Shown one piece after another: positions 7,708-16,426 of a stretch of 64,000 bases of DNA. The notes under the pieces were generated by a model. The model was not told the origin of the DNA. It made no database searches and worked only from the letters and a program-made list of their open reading frames with translations. A program made the translations under genes and the position numbers. Origin of the DNA: JAYRGC01 sp041908065 (GTDB lineage Bacteria; Pseudomonadota; Alphaproteobacteria; UBA9219); contig JAYRGC010000070.1 of assembly GCA_041908065.1 (NCBI GenBank), forward strand, positions 1 to 64,000, read 5' to 3'. Position 1 is the first letter of the stretch, and each line of letters opens with the position of its first letter.

Positions 7708-9309
7708 ATGTCTTCAGACGGCTCGGCGGCCAACCATCAAGGCGGGAAAGGGTTGTCCCGCGTCATAATTTTCGACACCACGTTGCGCGACGGCGAGCAA
7801 TCGCCCGGCGCAGCGATGAACCTTGAGGAAAAGCTGCGGATCGCCCTGTTGCTAGAGGAACTAGGCGTCGATGTGATGGAGGCCGGATTCCCCATCGCCT
7901 CGCGCGGCGATTTCGAGGCCGTCAATGCCATCGCCCGCGCCGTCAAGAACTCGTCGGTATGCGGCTTGGCTCGCGCCAACATCGGCGACATCAATCGCGC
8001 CGCCGAGGCGTTGAAGCCGGCGGCAAGGTCGCGGATACACACGTTCATTTCCACATCTCCGCTGCATATGAAATACAAGCTCCAGATGGAGCCGGACAAG
8101 GTTCTGCAGGCCATTTCCGACAGCGTGAAATACGCCCGCAACCTGTGCGACGACGTGGAATGGAGCGCGGAGGACGGCAGCCGCACCGAGCATGATTTCC
8201 TGTGCCGTTGCGTCGAAGCGGCCATAAACGCCGGAGCGCGCACCATCAACATTCCCGACACTGTGGGTTACGCCACTCCGCAGGAGTATTCGGACCTTTT
8301 CCGAATGCTGGTGAGCCGCGTTCCCAACATCGACAAGGCCGTTTTATCCACGCATTGCCATAACGATCTGGGTTTGGCGGTGGCCAATTCCTTGGCCGGA
8401 TTGCTGGGAGGGGCGCGGCAAGTAGAATGCACTATAAACGGACTGGGGGAACGCGCCGGAAACGCGGCTTTGGAAGAAATCGTCATGGCCTTGAAGGTCC
8501 GCAGCGACACGATGCCGTTCTTCACCGGCGTCAAAAGCGAGGCCATAACCCGCACTTCACATATGGTGTCGACGATAACCGGATTCGTGGTGCAACCCAA
8601 CAAGGCTATAGTCGGGGCTAACGCCTTCGCCCACGAAAGCGGCATCCATCAGGACGGAATCATCAAAAACCGCGAAACCTATGAAATAATGACGCCTCAG
8701 TCGGTGGGGCTGACCAAAACCTCGCTAAAGCTGGGCAAACTTTCGGGGCGCAACGCCTTCAAAACCAAGCTTTTGGAACTTGGGTACGAACTGGGCGACA
8801 ACGCGCTGTCCGACGCGTTCGACCGCTTTAAGGATCTGGCCGATCGCAAAAAGGAGATTTTCGACGAGGACGTGATGGCGTTGGTCGACGACGAGGTAGC
8901 CCGCGCCGACAATCATATCCGCTTTGTGTCGTTGGAGGTTCACGCCGGTTCCAAGGGGCCGCAACGGGCGGCCTTGGAGCTGTTGGTGGACGGTAAAGCG
9001 ACGGCGGCGGAAGCGACAGGCAACGGCCCTGTGGACGCGGCCTTCAACGCCATCAAGTCGCTGGTTCCCCATCACGCCAATCTCCAGCTGTACCAAGTCA
9101 GCGCGATAACGGCAGGGACGGACGCCCAAGCGGAAGTCACTGTGCGGTTGGAAGAGGACGGGCGAACGGTCAACGGCCAAGGCGCGGATCCCGACACCAT
9201 AGTCGCCTCGGTGCGCGCCTATATCCACGCCTTGAACAAACTGGCCATCAAACGTCTGCGCTCCGCCCCTCCGGAAGGAGACATCATAGCTGGATATTGC
9301 AGCAGGTAG
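7708..9309 (+). CDS. leuA: 2-isopropylmalate synthase
   Basis: LeuA condenses acetyl-CoA with 2-oxoisovalerate, the first committed step of leucine synthesis. The 533-residue protein has the HMGL-like TIM barrel with DTTLRDGEQSPG (23-34), the metal-binding HCHNDLG (216-222) and NGLGERAGNA. A C-terminal LeuA allosteric domain follows (about 400-525), so feedback inhibition by leucine is expected. Its length matches the bacterial family. The gene is monocistronic here; a 144-bp palindromic element begins 23 bp after its stop. Confidence 0.96.
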   Translation: MSSDGSAANHQGGKGLSRVIIFDTTLRDGEQSPGAAMNLEEKLRIALLLEELGVDVMEAGFPIASRGDFEAVNAIARAVKNSSVCGLARANIGDINRAAEALKPAARSRIHTFISTSPLHMKYKLQMEPDKVLQAISDSVKYARNLCDDVEWSAEDGSRTEHDFLCRCVEAAINAGARTINIPDTVGYATPQEYSDLFRMLVSRVPNIDKAVLSTHCHNDLGLAVANSLAGLLGGARQVECTINGLGERAGNAALEEIVMALKVRSDTMPFFTGVKSEAITRTSHMVSTITGFVVQPNKAIVGANAFAHESGIHQDGIIKNRETYEIMTPQSVGLTKTSLKLGKLSGRNAFKTKLLELGYELGDNALSDAFDRFKDLADRKKEIFDEDVMALVDDEVARADNHIRFVSLEVHAGSKGPQRAALELLVDGKATAAEATGNGPVDAAFNAIKSLVPHHANLQLYQVSAITAGTDAQAEVTVRLEEDGRTVNGQGADPDTIVASVRAYIHALNKLAIKRLRSAPPEGDIIAGYCSR

Positions 9310-9332
9310 CAGCGGTAAGCACCGTCACCTTA

Positions 9333-9476
9333 GAGCTTGTTTACAAAGCCGCTGCGGCTAATGGTTTTCGTGGTTTTCGAGAACCGGAACGCAAGCGTAT
9401 ATGGACATACGTGCGTACCGGAAGCGCAGAAAACCGCGAAAAGCCAACGCCGCAGTCGAGCTTTGTAAACAGGCTC
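9333..9476. mobile_element. 144-bp palindromic MITE, copy 1 (family P)
   Basis: The element starts GAGCTTGTTTACAAAGC and ends GCTTTGTAAACAGGCTC, giving 17-bp terminal inverted repeats with one mismatch. The interior is also an imperfect palindrome. TTA occurs on both sides (9330-9332 and 9477-9479), a 3-bp target duplication. A second copy at 47017-47160 differs at only three positions. It is too short to encode a transposase. The TNA target and the ends suggest mobilisation by an IS5-type (IS1031-group) transposase; that assignment is inference. Confidence 0.85.
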
Positions 9477-9485
9477 TTAGGTCTG

Positions 9486-9710
9486 GTCGTCGTCATTGCA
9501 GGGGATATGGCCAATGGCCGTCATTTGCGAGGCTACAGCCAAAGGCTGTCATTGCGAGCGGCCTTCTTCAGGCCGCGAAGCAATCCAGTGCCGTTGCTCC
9601 ATAAGGTCTGGATTGCTTCGCGTCGCAATGACGCCTTTGGCTGTAATTTCGCAATTGTGACGGCATTTGATGGTGCGGTTGGCTGCAAAATTACCCGCCA
9701 CTTTTGGTCA
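9486..9710. repeat. Dispersed palindromic repeat, degenerate ends
   Basis: It contains the shared core: TCATTGCGAGC, GCGAAGCAATCCAG, then CTGGATTGCTTCGC and GTCGCAATGAC, so the whole folds into a long hairpin. AAAATTACCCGCCAC near 9690 resembles a decayed family A right end. It lies between leuA and the porin terminator; no gene is seen in 9310-9777. Confidence 0.75.
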
Positions 9711-9720
9711 AGAATCAACC

Positions 9721-9751
9721 AAAAAAAGGGGCGGTGGTTTCCCACCGCCCC
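9721..9751 (-). terminator. Intrinsic terminator of the porin gene
   Basis: On the minus strand GGGGCGGTGG, a 4-nt loop and CCACCGCCCC form a perfect 10-bp stem followed by seven T residues, 26 nt beyond the porin stop codon. This is the clearest intrinsic terminator in the window. Confidence 0.92.
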
Positions 9752-9777
9752 GATCTTAAGAAGGCTTTCTGAAATTA

Positions 9778-10962
9778 TCAGAAGGCGATCTTTTGGGTCA
9801 GCATAACAACGTGGCCGTCGTTATCCTTGACAGCGGCGTCGTCGCGCTCTTGGCTGAACAACACTGCGTCAACGGCCGAGGTCAGACCCTTGAACCACGT
9901 GTAGGTGGCTCCGAGGCCGACTGCGTCATACTCGGCGTAGTCGCGAGAGACAAGAGTCGTGAACGACTGGTAGCCGCTGGCGTTCTGGTAGTTGGCGGCC
10001 AAGGCGACTTTGTCGAACTCGTACTTCAAGCCGACGGTCCAGCTGTCCTGAGCCTTGTCTTCGTTGCCGACACCGCCGCGAAGCGTGGCGAAGTCGCCGG
10101 CGTTGACATAGGACGCGCCCAACGTGAAGCCGTTCCAAGCGGCATCGCCGCCGAAGCCCCAAGACACGAAGTCACGCAGTCCAGTCCCGCCGATTTGCGG
10201 TTCGGCAGAACCGCCAGCGATCAAAGCCGAAGCCCTGGTCGTGATGCCGTTGCCCCACTTGCCGGTGTACTGGGCTGTGCCTTCGAACACATCCTGATAC
10301 GATCCGTAAGAAGCATTGTCATACTTCACGACGCGTTGACCGACATCCGACCAGTTCGGCGTGTAGGACGCGCCCAACTGCAGCTTGTGGTTTTCGTTGC
10401 CGACCTTGGGGGTGAAGTACTTCACCTTGGTGTTGGTCTCGGTCGCATCGAGATAGGTCGGGAAGATCTGGGCCAACGAGCTAGCATCAGTGAAGTCGGT
10501 GTAGGAACCGGCGATCTGGCCTTCGCCAACCGTCGGGGCCATCACGAACAGGTCGGTGGCTCCGGTGGTGTCACCGAGAACCGCCTTGCCCCACGCGCCA
10601 GTCATCCAAACATTGGCTTCGCGTTCACGAACTACGTTCGCGCCGCCGCCGCTGGTGCCGGAACCGATGACATAGGAATCGTTGAACTCAGAACCGTTCC
10701 AGAAGCTGATCGTGCCGCCGTATTCGATGCCGTTGTTGCCTTTGCCCACGGCGTCGATGGTGGTCATCCATTCGGTCTCGAAGTCGTAGTTACGACGGTC
10801 AGACCTTCCGGACGGCATATTGCTGGCGTGCTCGGATTCTTGGAAGTGGCCGGCGCGAAAATCGACGTAGCCGCCGACGTTCACGGAGATTGGCGACTCG
10901 GCGGCTTGTGCGGCGCCCGCGAAGGCAACCAAAGCCGAAGTAGCCAGAAGGATCTTGCGCAT
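9778..10962 (-). CDS. Outer-membrane porin
   Basis: The 394-residue precursor starts MRKILLATSALVAF and has a signal peptide probably cut after AQA (about residue 20). The mature part is rich in alternating aromatic/polar beta strands, Gly and Asn, has no cysteine, and ends in QKIAF; a terminal Phe is the usual BAM recognition signal. It fits the Gram-negative general porin type (Porin_4-like) that forms 16-strand trimers. Start 10962 is preferred because GAGGGGG lies just upstream and the signal peptide begins there. It has its own intrinsic terminator and is divergent from the DUF3576 lipoprotein gene. Confidence 0.92.
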   Translation of the reverse strand: MRKILLATSALVAFAGAAQAAESPISVNVGGYVDFRAGHFQESEHASNMPSGRSDRRNYDFETEWMTTIDAVGKGNNGIEYGGTISFWNGSEFNDSYVIGSGTSGGGANVVREREANVWMTGAWGKAVLGDTTGATDLFVMAPTVGEGQIAGSYTDFTDASSLAQIFPTYLDATETNTKVKYFTPKVGNENHKLQLGASYTPNWSDVGQRVVKYDNASYGSYQDVFEGTAQYTGKWGNGITTRASALIAGGSAEPQIGGTGLRDFVSWGFGGDAAWNGFTLGASYVNAGDFATLRGGVGNEDKAQDSWTVGLKYEFDKVALAANYQNASGYQSFTTLVSRDYAEYDAVGLGATYTWFKGLTSAVDAVLFSQERDDAAVKDNDGHVVMLTQKIAF

Positions 10963-11056
10963 GTGCGTCCCCCTCAGTGGATTGATACGATAGTGTTGAA
11001 GTCTCAAAGGACTTGAGAGGGCGGATTGCCCCTTCGCCGTTCAATGTGGTATACAG

Positions 11057-11074
11057 GGCTTGCACAGACAAGCC
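11057..11074. promoter_or_regulatory. Inverted repeat in the porin promoter region
   Basis: GGCTTG (11057-11062) and CAAGCC (11069-11074) form a 6-bp inverted repeat with a 6-bp centre, about 95 bp upstream of the porin start in the 264-bp divergent spacer. TATACC next to it on the minus strand could be a -10 element. An operator or mRNA-leader hairpin are both possible. Confidence 0.3.
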
Positions 11075-11226
11075 GGAAATGAGTTTTTCCGCCATCCTGC
11101 GCGACAGTGTGACATAAAAGACACAACCCTGTTAACTGGTTTCCTCTCCGGTAACCCGTTGATTTCTCCTCTGCATAGTGGGAGAATCCCCTCCTTCCTC
11201 CGGTTAATATCCTCTAAGGGATGCTT

Positions 11227-11784
11227 ATGAAAAACTCAGTTCCAGCGATTCTTGCCAACGTCTCCCCCTCCCGCGCCACTACCTTGGCGTTGGCCTTGTT
11301 GGCTCTTTCGGCATGTTCCAGCCTCGGTTTGGAAACCGAAGGCAAATACGTAAACAAGCAAAAAGAGGAGCTGTACAAAAACGGCAGCGTCCTAAGCGAC
11401 GACGGCGGCTTTAACGTCTTCGGCGGCGGCGCGGATAGGAAGAATCAGGACGGCTCCGGACTTGGAGTGAACGCTTTCCTATGGCGGGCGTCCTTGGACA
11501 CCATAGCTTTCATGCCGGTGTCTTCGGTGGATCCCTTCGGCGGCGTGATAACCACCGATTGGTATTCTGCCCCCGAAACCCCGGACGAGCGGATAAAGCT
11601 AAACGTGTTCATACTCGATCGCGACCTGCGCGCGGACGGCGTCAGGGTTTCGGTGTTCCGCCAAACCCGCAACCGAGAAGGGGATTGGTCGGACGCTCCG
11701 GTGTCGGCCACCACCGCCAATTCTCTGGAATCCGCCATTCTTACCCGCGCGCGCCAGATGAAGCTGGCCCAAAGAAGCAACTGA
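11227..11784 (+). CDS. DUF3576-family lipoprotein
   Basis: The 185-residue protein has a lipoprotein signal ending LALLALSAC (Cys30), so it is expected to be lipid-anchored in the envelope. The mature sequence (GVNAFLWRASLDTIAFMPV, TTDWYS, RIKLNVFILDRDLRADG) matches the DUF3576 family, which is widespread in alphaproteobacteria and of unknown function. The start at 11227 is preferred to 11221 because TAAGGG is then at proper spacing. Only 3 bp separate its stop from ruvC, implying co-transcription. Confidence 0.88.
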   Translation: MKNSVPAILANVSPSRATTLALALLALSACSSLGLETEGKYVNKQKEELYKNGSVLSDDGGFNVFGGGADRKNQDGSGLGVNAFLWRASLDTIAFMPVSSVDPFGGVITTDWYSAPETPDERIKLNVFILDRDLRADGVRVSVFRQTRNREGDWSDAPVSATTANSLESAILTRARQMKLAQRSN

Positions 11785-11787
11785 TCC

Positions 11788-12282
11788 ATGCCGTCCGGAC
11801 AGAGCCGGAAGATACTTGGCATAGACCCCGGACTTCGCCACACCGGATGGGGGGTTATCACAGTAAGCGGCAACCGTTTGTCGTTCGTGGCGGCAGGGCG
11901 AATAAACCCGCCGTCCGAGGCGGCGATGGCTGAAAGGTTGAGATTTTTGGCGCAGGATTTGGCCTCCGTCATATCCGACCATGCCCCCGACGCGGCGGCG
12001 ATCGAGGAAACCTTCGTCAACCGCAATCCCGCATCGGCGTTGAAACTCGGCCAAGCGCGGGGAGCGGCCATGCTGACCGCCGCCGTCGCCGGACTTGAGG
12101 TTTGCGAATATTCGGCCAACCGCGTCAAACAAGCGGTTACCGGCTACGGCCATGCCGACAAAAAACAGATTTCGGCCATGATCGGCGTGCTTTTGCCCAA
12201 TTCAGGACGCTTGGCCGCCGACGCAGCCGACGCTTTGGCAGTGGCCGTTTGCCACGCCCATCACATGGAAAGCCACAGATAA
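11788..12282 (+). CDS. ruvC: Holliday junction endodeoxyribonuclease RuvC
   Basis: RuvC is the dimeric nuclease that resolves Holliday junctions loaded by RuvAB. The 164-residue protein has LGIDPGLRHTGWGV with catalytic Asp13, IEETFVNRNP with the second acidic residue, and the C-terminal ADAADALAVAVCHAH acidic pair. Length is normal. ruvA and ruvB are not adjacent, unlike in many genomes; ruvC follows a DUF3576 lipoprotein gene and is convergent with the penicillin-acylase gene. Confidence 0.95.
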   Translation: MPSGQSRKILGIDPGLRHTGWGVITVSGNRLSFVAAGRINPPSEAAMAERLRFLAQDLASVISDHAPDAAAIEETFVNRNPASALKLGQARGAAMLTAAVAGLEVCEYSANRVKQAVTGYGHADKKQISAMIGVLLPNSGRLAADAADALAVAVCHAHHMESHR

Positions 12283-12294
12283 CCGGATGGATTT

Positions 12295-14718
12295 TTATTC
12301 CGGCGACAGCTCTAGGATCTCCGCGCCGTCGGCCAGAAGTTTTTCGCGAGAGCCGGAAATGGCGACGAACCCGCCGTCGTTCCACGACGCGGCAAGATCG
12401 CGGTAATGCCGCGAAAACGGATTGCCGGACTGCCCGCCGGCGATGGAAAAGCGCGAGGCGTCCGGATCGGACAGATCGTACGCGCCGCGATACCCGCCGC
12501 CGTGGACGCGGGCAAACGGCGCATCTTGGCCGTCAGCAGCGTCCGCAGGCACGCCCGCCCCGCGATCCAGCGTATAGAAATCGCCGTCGCTCGGCATGGC
12601 GATGTTCGCCCATCCGCCAAAGATCGGAAGGCGCGAAAACACGCGGTTGCGCATGGCGGCCTTATGTTCATCGCCCCAACGCCATCGCGCCATGTCGTCG
12701 CCGTGGCGGGCGGAGACGTAATCCAACGCCTTGTCCAACGAGCGCGAAAGCGCGGCGACTGCACCGCCTTCGGATAACGCCGCCGCAATGTCAGAGGCTT
12801 TGCCGATATTGGCCTCGGCGAAAAGTTCCTTGCCCAATTCCCGCATCCACGCGTTGAAGATAAGGGGTTCGGGACGATCCCGCAGCATCTCCCCATCCCA
12901 TCGCCGCAGCAGGTCCAAGGCCTGCTTTTGCCTGTCGTTCGCCGCCGCCAGCCCCAAGAGTCGGGAAAGCAAATCCTGAGCCGCAACGGAAACGTGATCC
13001 ATCTGGATGGCCGTCGCGGAGGATAAATCGTGTCGGGAGGTGGATTCCAACAACTGTTTCAAACGCATGGCGCGATACGGCTCCTCCCAATCGCTTCCCA
13101 ACCAATACCGGTAGGACGGGGCGATAGGCGGATTGTTGGCGTTCATCAGATACCCTTCGGGAGGGTTTTTGGCGCGAGGCAACAGGTTAAACGGGATATA
13201 TCCCCTCCAGTCGTTGCCTTTGTCGCCGCCGTCGGTCGGCAGCAATCCCCATCCGCGCTTGCGAACCGGAACCAGACCGGCGGCGGCGTAGCCGATATTG
13301 CCGGAGACGTCGGCGCAGATCAGATTCTGCGACGGTGCTTGATGGAATTTCATCGCCTCCATCGCCTCGTCCACATTCGCGGCGCGGTTCAAAAGCAATA
13401 TCGCCTCCGCCGTGGTGTCGTCCGCCCGCAATCCCGTGAACGCCAAGGATACGGCGCGGCCTTCTCCGGCCAAGGCCGCCAGACGGGGATCTATGTCCGA
13501 CAAAACCGGACCGTGGCGGCTTTCGCGCGCGTTCAGTTCGACGGCGGGGGCTTCTTTGACTTTGATGATCTCGGTTCGGGAAGAAAACTCGGCGGAAGGC
13601 GGCTCGACGTACAAATCCTGAGCGTCTATGCCGGAATTGGTGAACCCCCAAGCTATCAGGCGATTTTGCCCCAACATGAAGGCGGGCAGCCCGGGAACGG
13701 TCGCGCCCTTGATGTCGTCGTCGGGGGTGGAAATCCGCGCCAGATACCACAACGCCGGAACCTCCAGCCCCAAATGCGGATCGTTGGCCAATAACGGCTT
13801 GCCGCTTGCGGTAAGTTTGCCCGACACCGCCCAAGCGTTGGAAGCGGCGCGGGAAAGCGAGGTAACGCGCCCCAATAGAGCCAGAGCGGTTTCTATGCCC
13901 TCGCTCCGCCCATCCTCGGGGGAAGGATCCGCCGCAGCGCGCTTTTTAGGCGGAGGCATTATATGGGGTTTGGGAAAAGTTGACGGTCTGACAGAGATTG
14001 CCGGATGCCGAACGGTAACCGGAACGTCGCCCATGGGCGCGAACAAGACGCGCAATTTTTCGGGGGGCAGCTTGGGATAAAGCTCCCACCGCCGCTTTTC
14101 CAATTCCATGTTCTTGCCCAATTGCAAGGCCATCAGCTTGCCCCAAACCAGCGAATCCGCGGCTTGCCAAGGCTCAGGGATTATTCCCAACAGCGCGAAT
14201 TCCGGCGGCAAGCTGTTTTTATGCCCGTCCAACCAAGAGTTCACCCCCTCGGCGTAGGCCGTCAGACGCGACTGCGCCTCCGGCGACAAGGCGTGAAAGC
14301 TGGATTGCGCCAACCGATACAAGCCCAAGGTTCGCGTCAACCGATCGACGGGCAACAGCTCCGCCCCCGCCGCTTCGGCCAAACGTCCGGCTCCGGCGCG
14401 ACGCTGCATCTCCATCTGGAAAAGCCGCTCTCCGGCATGGACGTATCCCAAGGCGCGGGCGGCGTCGTCGAAATTGGCCGCGAATATGTGCGGGATTCCG
14501 TTCTTGTCGCGCAAGACCTCGACCTTGGCCGACAACCCCGCCAAACTTTCCCGTCCGGAATAATCCGGCAGGGTTCCAGCCAAAGTCCGCCATCCCCATA
14601 TTCCGACGGCGAAAATGGCAGCCGCCAAACCGCCCGCCGCCGCAGCGGCTATCTTTCGCCGCTTGCTGACAGGACTTGCCGGAGAAGTTTTCTCGGGAGC
14701 GTTCACGTTCATTGGCAT
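12295..14718 (-). CDS. Penicillin acylase (Ntn-hydrolase) family protein
   Basis: This 807-residue member of the penicillin G acylase family is made as one chain that cleaves itself before a nucleophilic Ser. That residue is recognisable as Ser293 in AASNAWAVSG, followed by GKPLLANDPHL. The N-terminal A-chain part carries VEVLRDKNGIPHIFA and LGYVHAGERLFQMEMQRR. A membrane helix near residues 25-45 replaces a cleaved signal, so it is probably anchored and faces the periplasm. Family members hydrolyse amides such as beta-lactams, N-acyl-homoserine lactones or related acyl amides; the substrate here is unknown. Its start overlaps the stop of the alpha/beta-hydrolase-like gene by 10 bp, so the two are translationally coupled. 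Confidence 0.92.
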   Translation of the reverse strand: MPMNVNAPEKTSPASPVSKRRKIAAAAAGGLAAAIFAVGIWGWRTLAGTLPDYSGRESLAGLSAKVEVLRDKNGIPHIFAANFDDAARALGYVHAGERLFQMEMQRRAGAGRLAEAAGAELLPVDRLTRTLGLYRLAQSSFHALSPEAQSRLTAYAEGVNSWLDGHKNSLPPEFALLGIIPEPWQAADSLVWGKLMALQLGKNMELEKRRWELYPKLPPEKLRVLFAPMGDVPVTVRHPAISVRPSTFPKPHIMPPPKKRAAADPSPEDGRSEGIETALALLGRVTSLSRAASNAWAVSGKLTASGKPLLANDPHLGLEVPALWYLARISTPDDDIKGATVPGLPAFMLGQNRLIAWGFTNSGIDAQDLYVEPPSAEFSSRTEIIKVKEAPAVELNARESRHGPVLSDIDPRLAALAGEGRAVSLAFTGLRADDTTAEAILLLNRAANVDEAMEAMKFHQAPSQNLICADVSGNIGYAAAGLVPVRKRGWGLLPTDGGDKGNDWRGYIPFNLLPRAKNPPEGYLMNANNPPIAPSYRYWLGSDWEEPYRAMRLKQLLESTSRHDLSSATAIQMDHVSVAAQDLLSRLLGLAAANDRQKQALDLLRRWDGEMLRDRPEPLIFNAWMRELGKELFAEANIGKASDIAAALSEGGAVAALSRSLDKALDYVSARHGDDMARWRWGDEHKAAMRNRVFSRLPIFGGWANIAMPSDGDFYTLDRGAGVPADAADGQDAPFARVHGGGYRGAYDLSDPDASRFSIAGGQSGNPFSRHYRDLAASWNDGGFVAISGSREKLLADGAEILELSPE

Positions 14719-16094
14719 TCACCGTTTCCGAACAAAACCGCCACGCCGCAGCGCGAGCCCAACACCGCCGCCGCGTCGTAACCGACGCCGGAGACGGCCT
14801 TGAAACGCTGGCGGGCGAAGGCCGCGTCCCCAAAGCAGGAAGCCAAGTGCTTTTCATAGCCGATGGCGCGCGCCATGCGATCCTTGCCCTGCGCCATGGC
14901 CGAGCAATCCAGATCGAGGAACGGATCGCGGGTTATCTTGTCGCCTACCAGATACGTCGCCCTCTTTTCGGGATAACTCAGGCGCGTGGCATTACCGCCT
15001 AACCTCCGGCCATAAGGGATAAGATCGGCCAAACCGTAGGGATAGGCGTTTTCGCCTTCGCATTTGGATCCGGACGGTATCGCCATGCCGTTGCCTTCCG
15101 TCTTGGGACGCGCCGACGTAAAGTAGAGGAACGACGACGGATTGGCGATCAGAAACCTTGTCTCCACCCCTTGCGCCGCCGCCATCTCCGGAGCCTGCCC
15201 GAAAGCAGCGTAACGATGGACGAAATCCCCCCCCGCGCCATGGCCGACGATGGTTATATGGCGAAGATTGGGCAACAGGCGGCGATCGGCCAGATACATT
15301 ACCAATAAGTCCACGGCGGTGAACGAGCTTATCCCCTTGCTGCGCGCCACGGGCAGGGAATCGCCGCCGTACTGCCATCTCTCCGCCCCGCCCGACCGTC
15401 CCAAAGGCCAGCGCGCCACTGGCTTGCCATTGTCCGGCAATCCCGTTTCAAGACGCGGCACGTCGGCTTCCAGCGGGAACAAGGGGGCTAGGATCAGCGT
15501 GTTTTCCGACTCCTCTCCGGCCAACGACGACAACACGGACACCCCGTGATCGGCGTTGCGGGAAACGTCGTGGATGAAAATCACGGCGCGGCTGGCCTTG
15601 GCGTCTATCACCCCAAGATCGCGGTTGCTCGATAGGGGAAGAAACTGCGGCAATTCGTCCGGCAAAGCCGCCGCCGGAAACACCGGAAAGAACTGCATCC
15701 CGCGCGCGCCCGAAGCCGCCACGGTTCCGGTCTCCGGCTCCTCTCTCGCAACGGCGCGGGACCGCGCCCCCAAGGCTCCGGCATCGTCGTTGGCCACGGC
15801 AGGCGAGGGATAAACGCGGTATTGCCCGCTTTTGGATTCCTTAGATTCCTTAGGCTCCTTGGCGTCCTTGGATTCCTTCACCTCCTGCGCGGCCTTGTCC
15901 GAGGAGGGGGGCGGCGGCTTTGGGGCGGGCTGGTTCGACATCATCCCGCGCAGGCTCGATATTATTTCGTCGATGGAAATCGTCTGTTCATTGGGATGGC
16001 TGGACGCGGCATGAACTTGGCGCGGGAACGCCATAAGCAGAGCAATAGCCATCGCCGCCGCAAATCCCCCCAACGCCGCCGCTTGCTTGTTCAT
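14709..16094 (-). CDS. Exported alpha/beta-hydrolase-like protein lacking the nucleophile Ser
   Basis: The 461-residue protein starts MNKQAAALGGFAAA with a signal peptide or anchor ending near HAAS. A low-complexity KES/KDA/KEP stretch of charged repeats follows, then an alpha/beta-hydrolase domain: AVIFIHDVSRNADH for strand beta-3 and the oxyanion loop, and ITIVGHGAGGDF for the nucleophile elbow. Relatives usually read GHSAGG; here Gly replaces Ser, so catalysis by the usual triad looks impossible unless another residue substitutes. Start 16094 is chosen for the signal sequence; longer in-frame extensions run into the repeat upstream. Coupled to the acylase gene. Confidence 0.75.
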   Translation of the reverse strand: MNKQAAALGGFAAAMAIALLMAFPRQVHAASSHPNEQTISIDEIISSLRGMMSNQPAPKPPPPSSDKAAQEVKESKDAKEPKESKESKSGQYRVYPSPAVANDDAGALGARSRAVAREEPETGTVAASGARGMQFFPVFPAAALPDELPQFLPLSSNRDLGVIDAKASRAVIFIHDVSRNADHGVSVLSSLAGEESENTLILAPLFPLEADVPRLETGLPDNGKPVARWPLGRSGGAERWQYGGDSLPVARSKGISSFTAVDLLVMYLADRRLLPNLRHITIVGHGAGGDFVHRYAAFGQAPEMAAAQGVETRFLIANPSSFLYFTSARPKTEGNGMAIPSGSKCEGENAYPYGLADLIPYGRRLGGNATRLSYPEKRATYLVGDKITRDPFLDLDCSAMAQGKDRMARAIGYEKHLASCFGDAAFARQRFKAVSGVGYDAAAVLGSRCGVAVLFGNGECQ

Positions 16095-16144
16095 TAAATC
16101 CGCCGCTCCCAAATCTTCCGGCAGGCTGCTAAAGTCTCCGCCGC

Positions 16145-16390
16145 GATCTCTTGCATAACTGCCGTTATCTACCCTGTTACAGTCAGAGTCCGTCATTTGC
16201 GAAGTTACAGCCAAAGGCTGTCATTTCGAAGTCACAGCCAAAGGCTGTCATTGCGAGCGGCCTTCTTCAGGCCGCGAAGCAATCCAGTGCCGTTGTTCCG
16301 TGACTCTGGATTGCTTCGCGTCGCAAGGGCGACGCTCGCAATTGACGCCTTTGGCTGTAACTTCGCAAATGACAGCAGTTATGCAAGAAG
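16145..16390. repeat. Family B dispersed repeat
   Basis: Ends are GATCTCTTGCATAACTGC on the left and GCAGTTATGCAAGAAGTC on the right, a near-perfect inverted repeat. The inside has two copies of the CACAGCCAAAGGCTGTCATT-type unit and the shared GCGAAGCAATCCAG / CTGGATTGCTTCGC hairpin. It fills most of the 332-bp gap 16095-16426; nothing else is seen there. Confidence 0.8.
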
Positions 16391-16426
16391 TCTAATGTTA
16401 ATCCAGAACGCAAAAAAGCCAAATCC

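Noticed and set aside
9793..11016. Long open frame of about 400 codons antisense to the porin gene
   Set aside because: No motif or ribosome site; it mirrors the codon bias of the porin gene, which has a signal peptide, C-terminal Phe and terminator.
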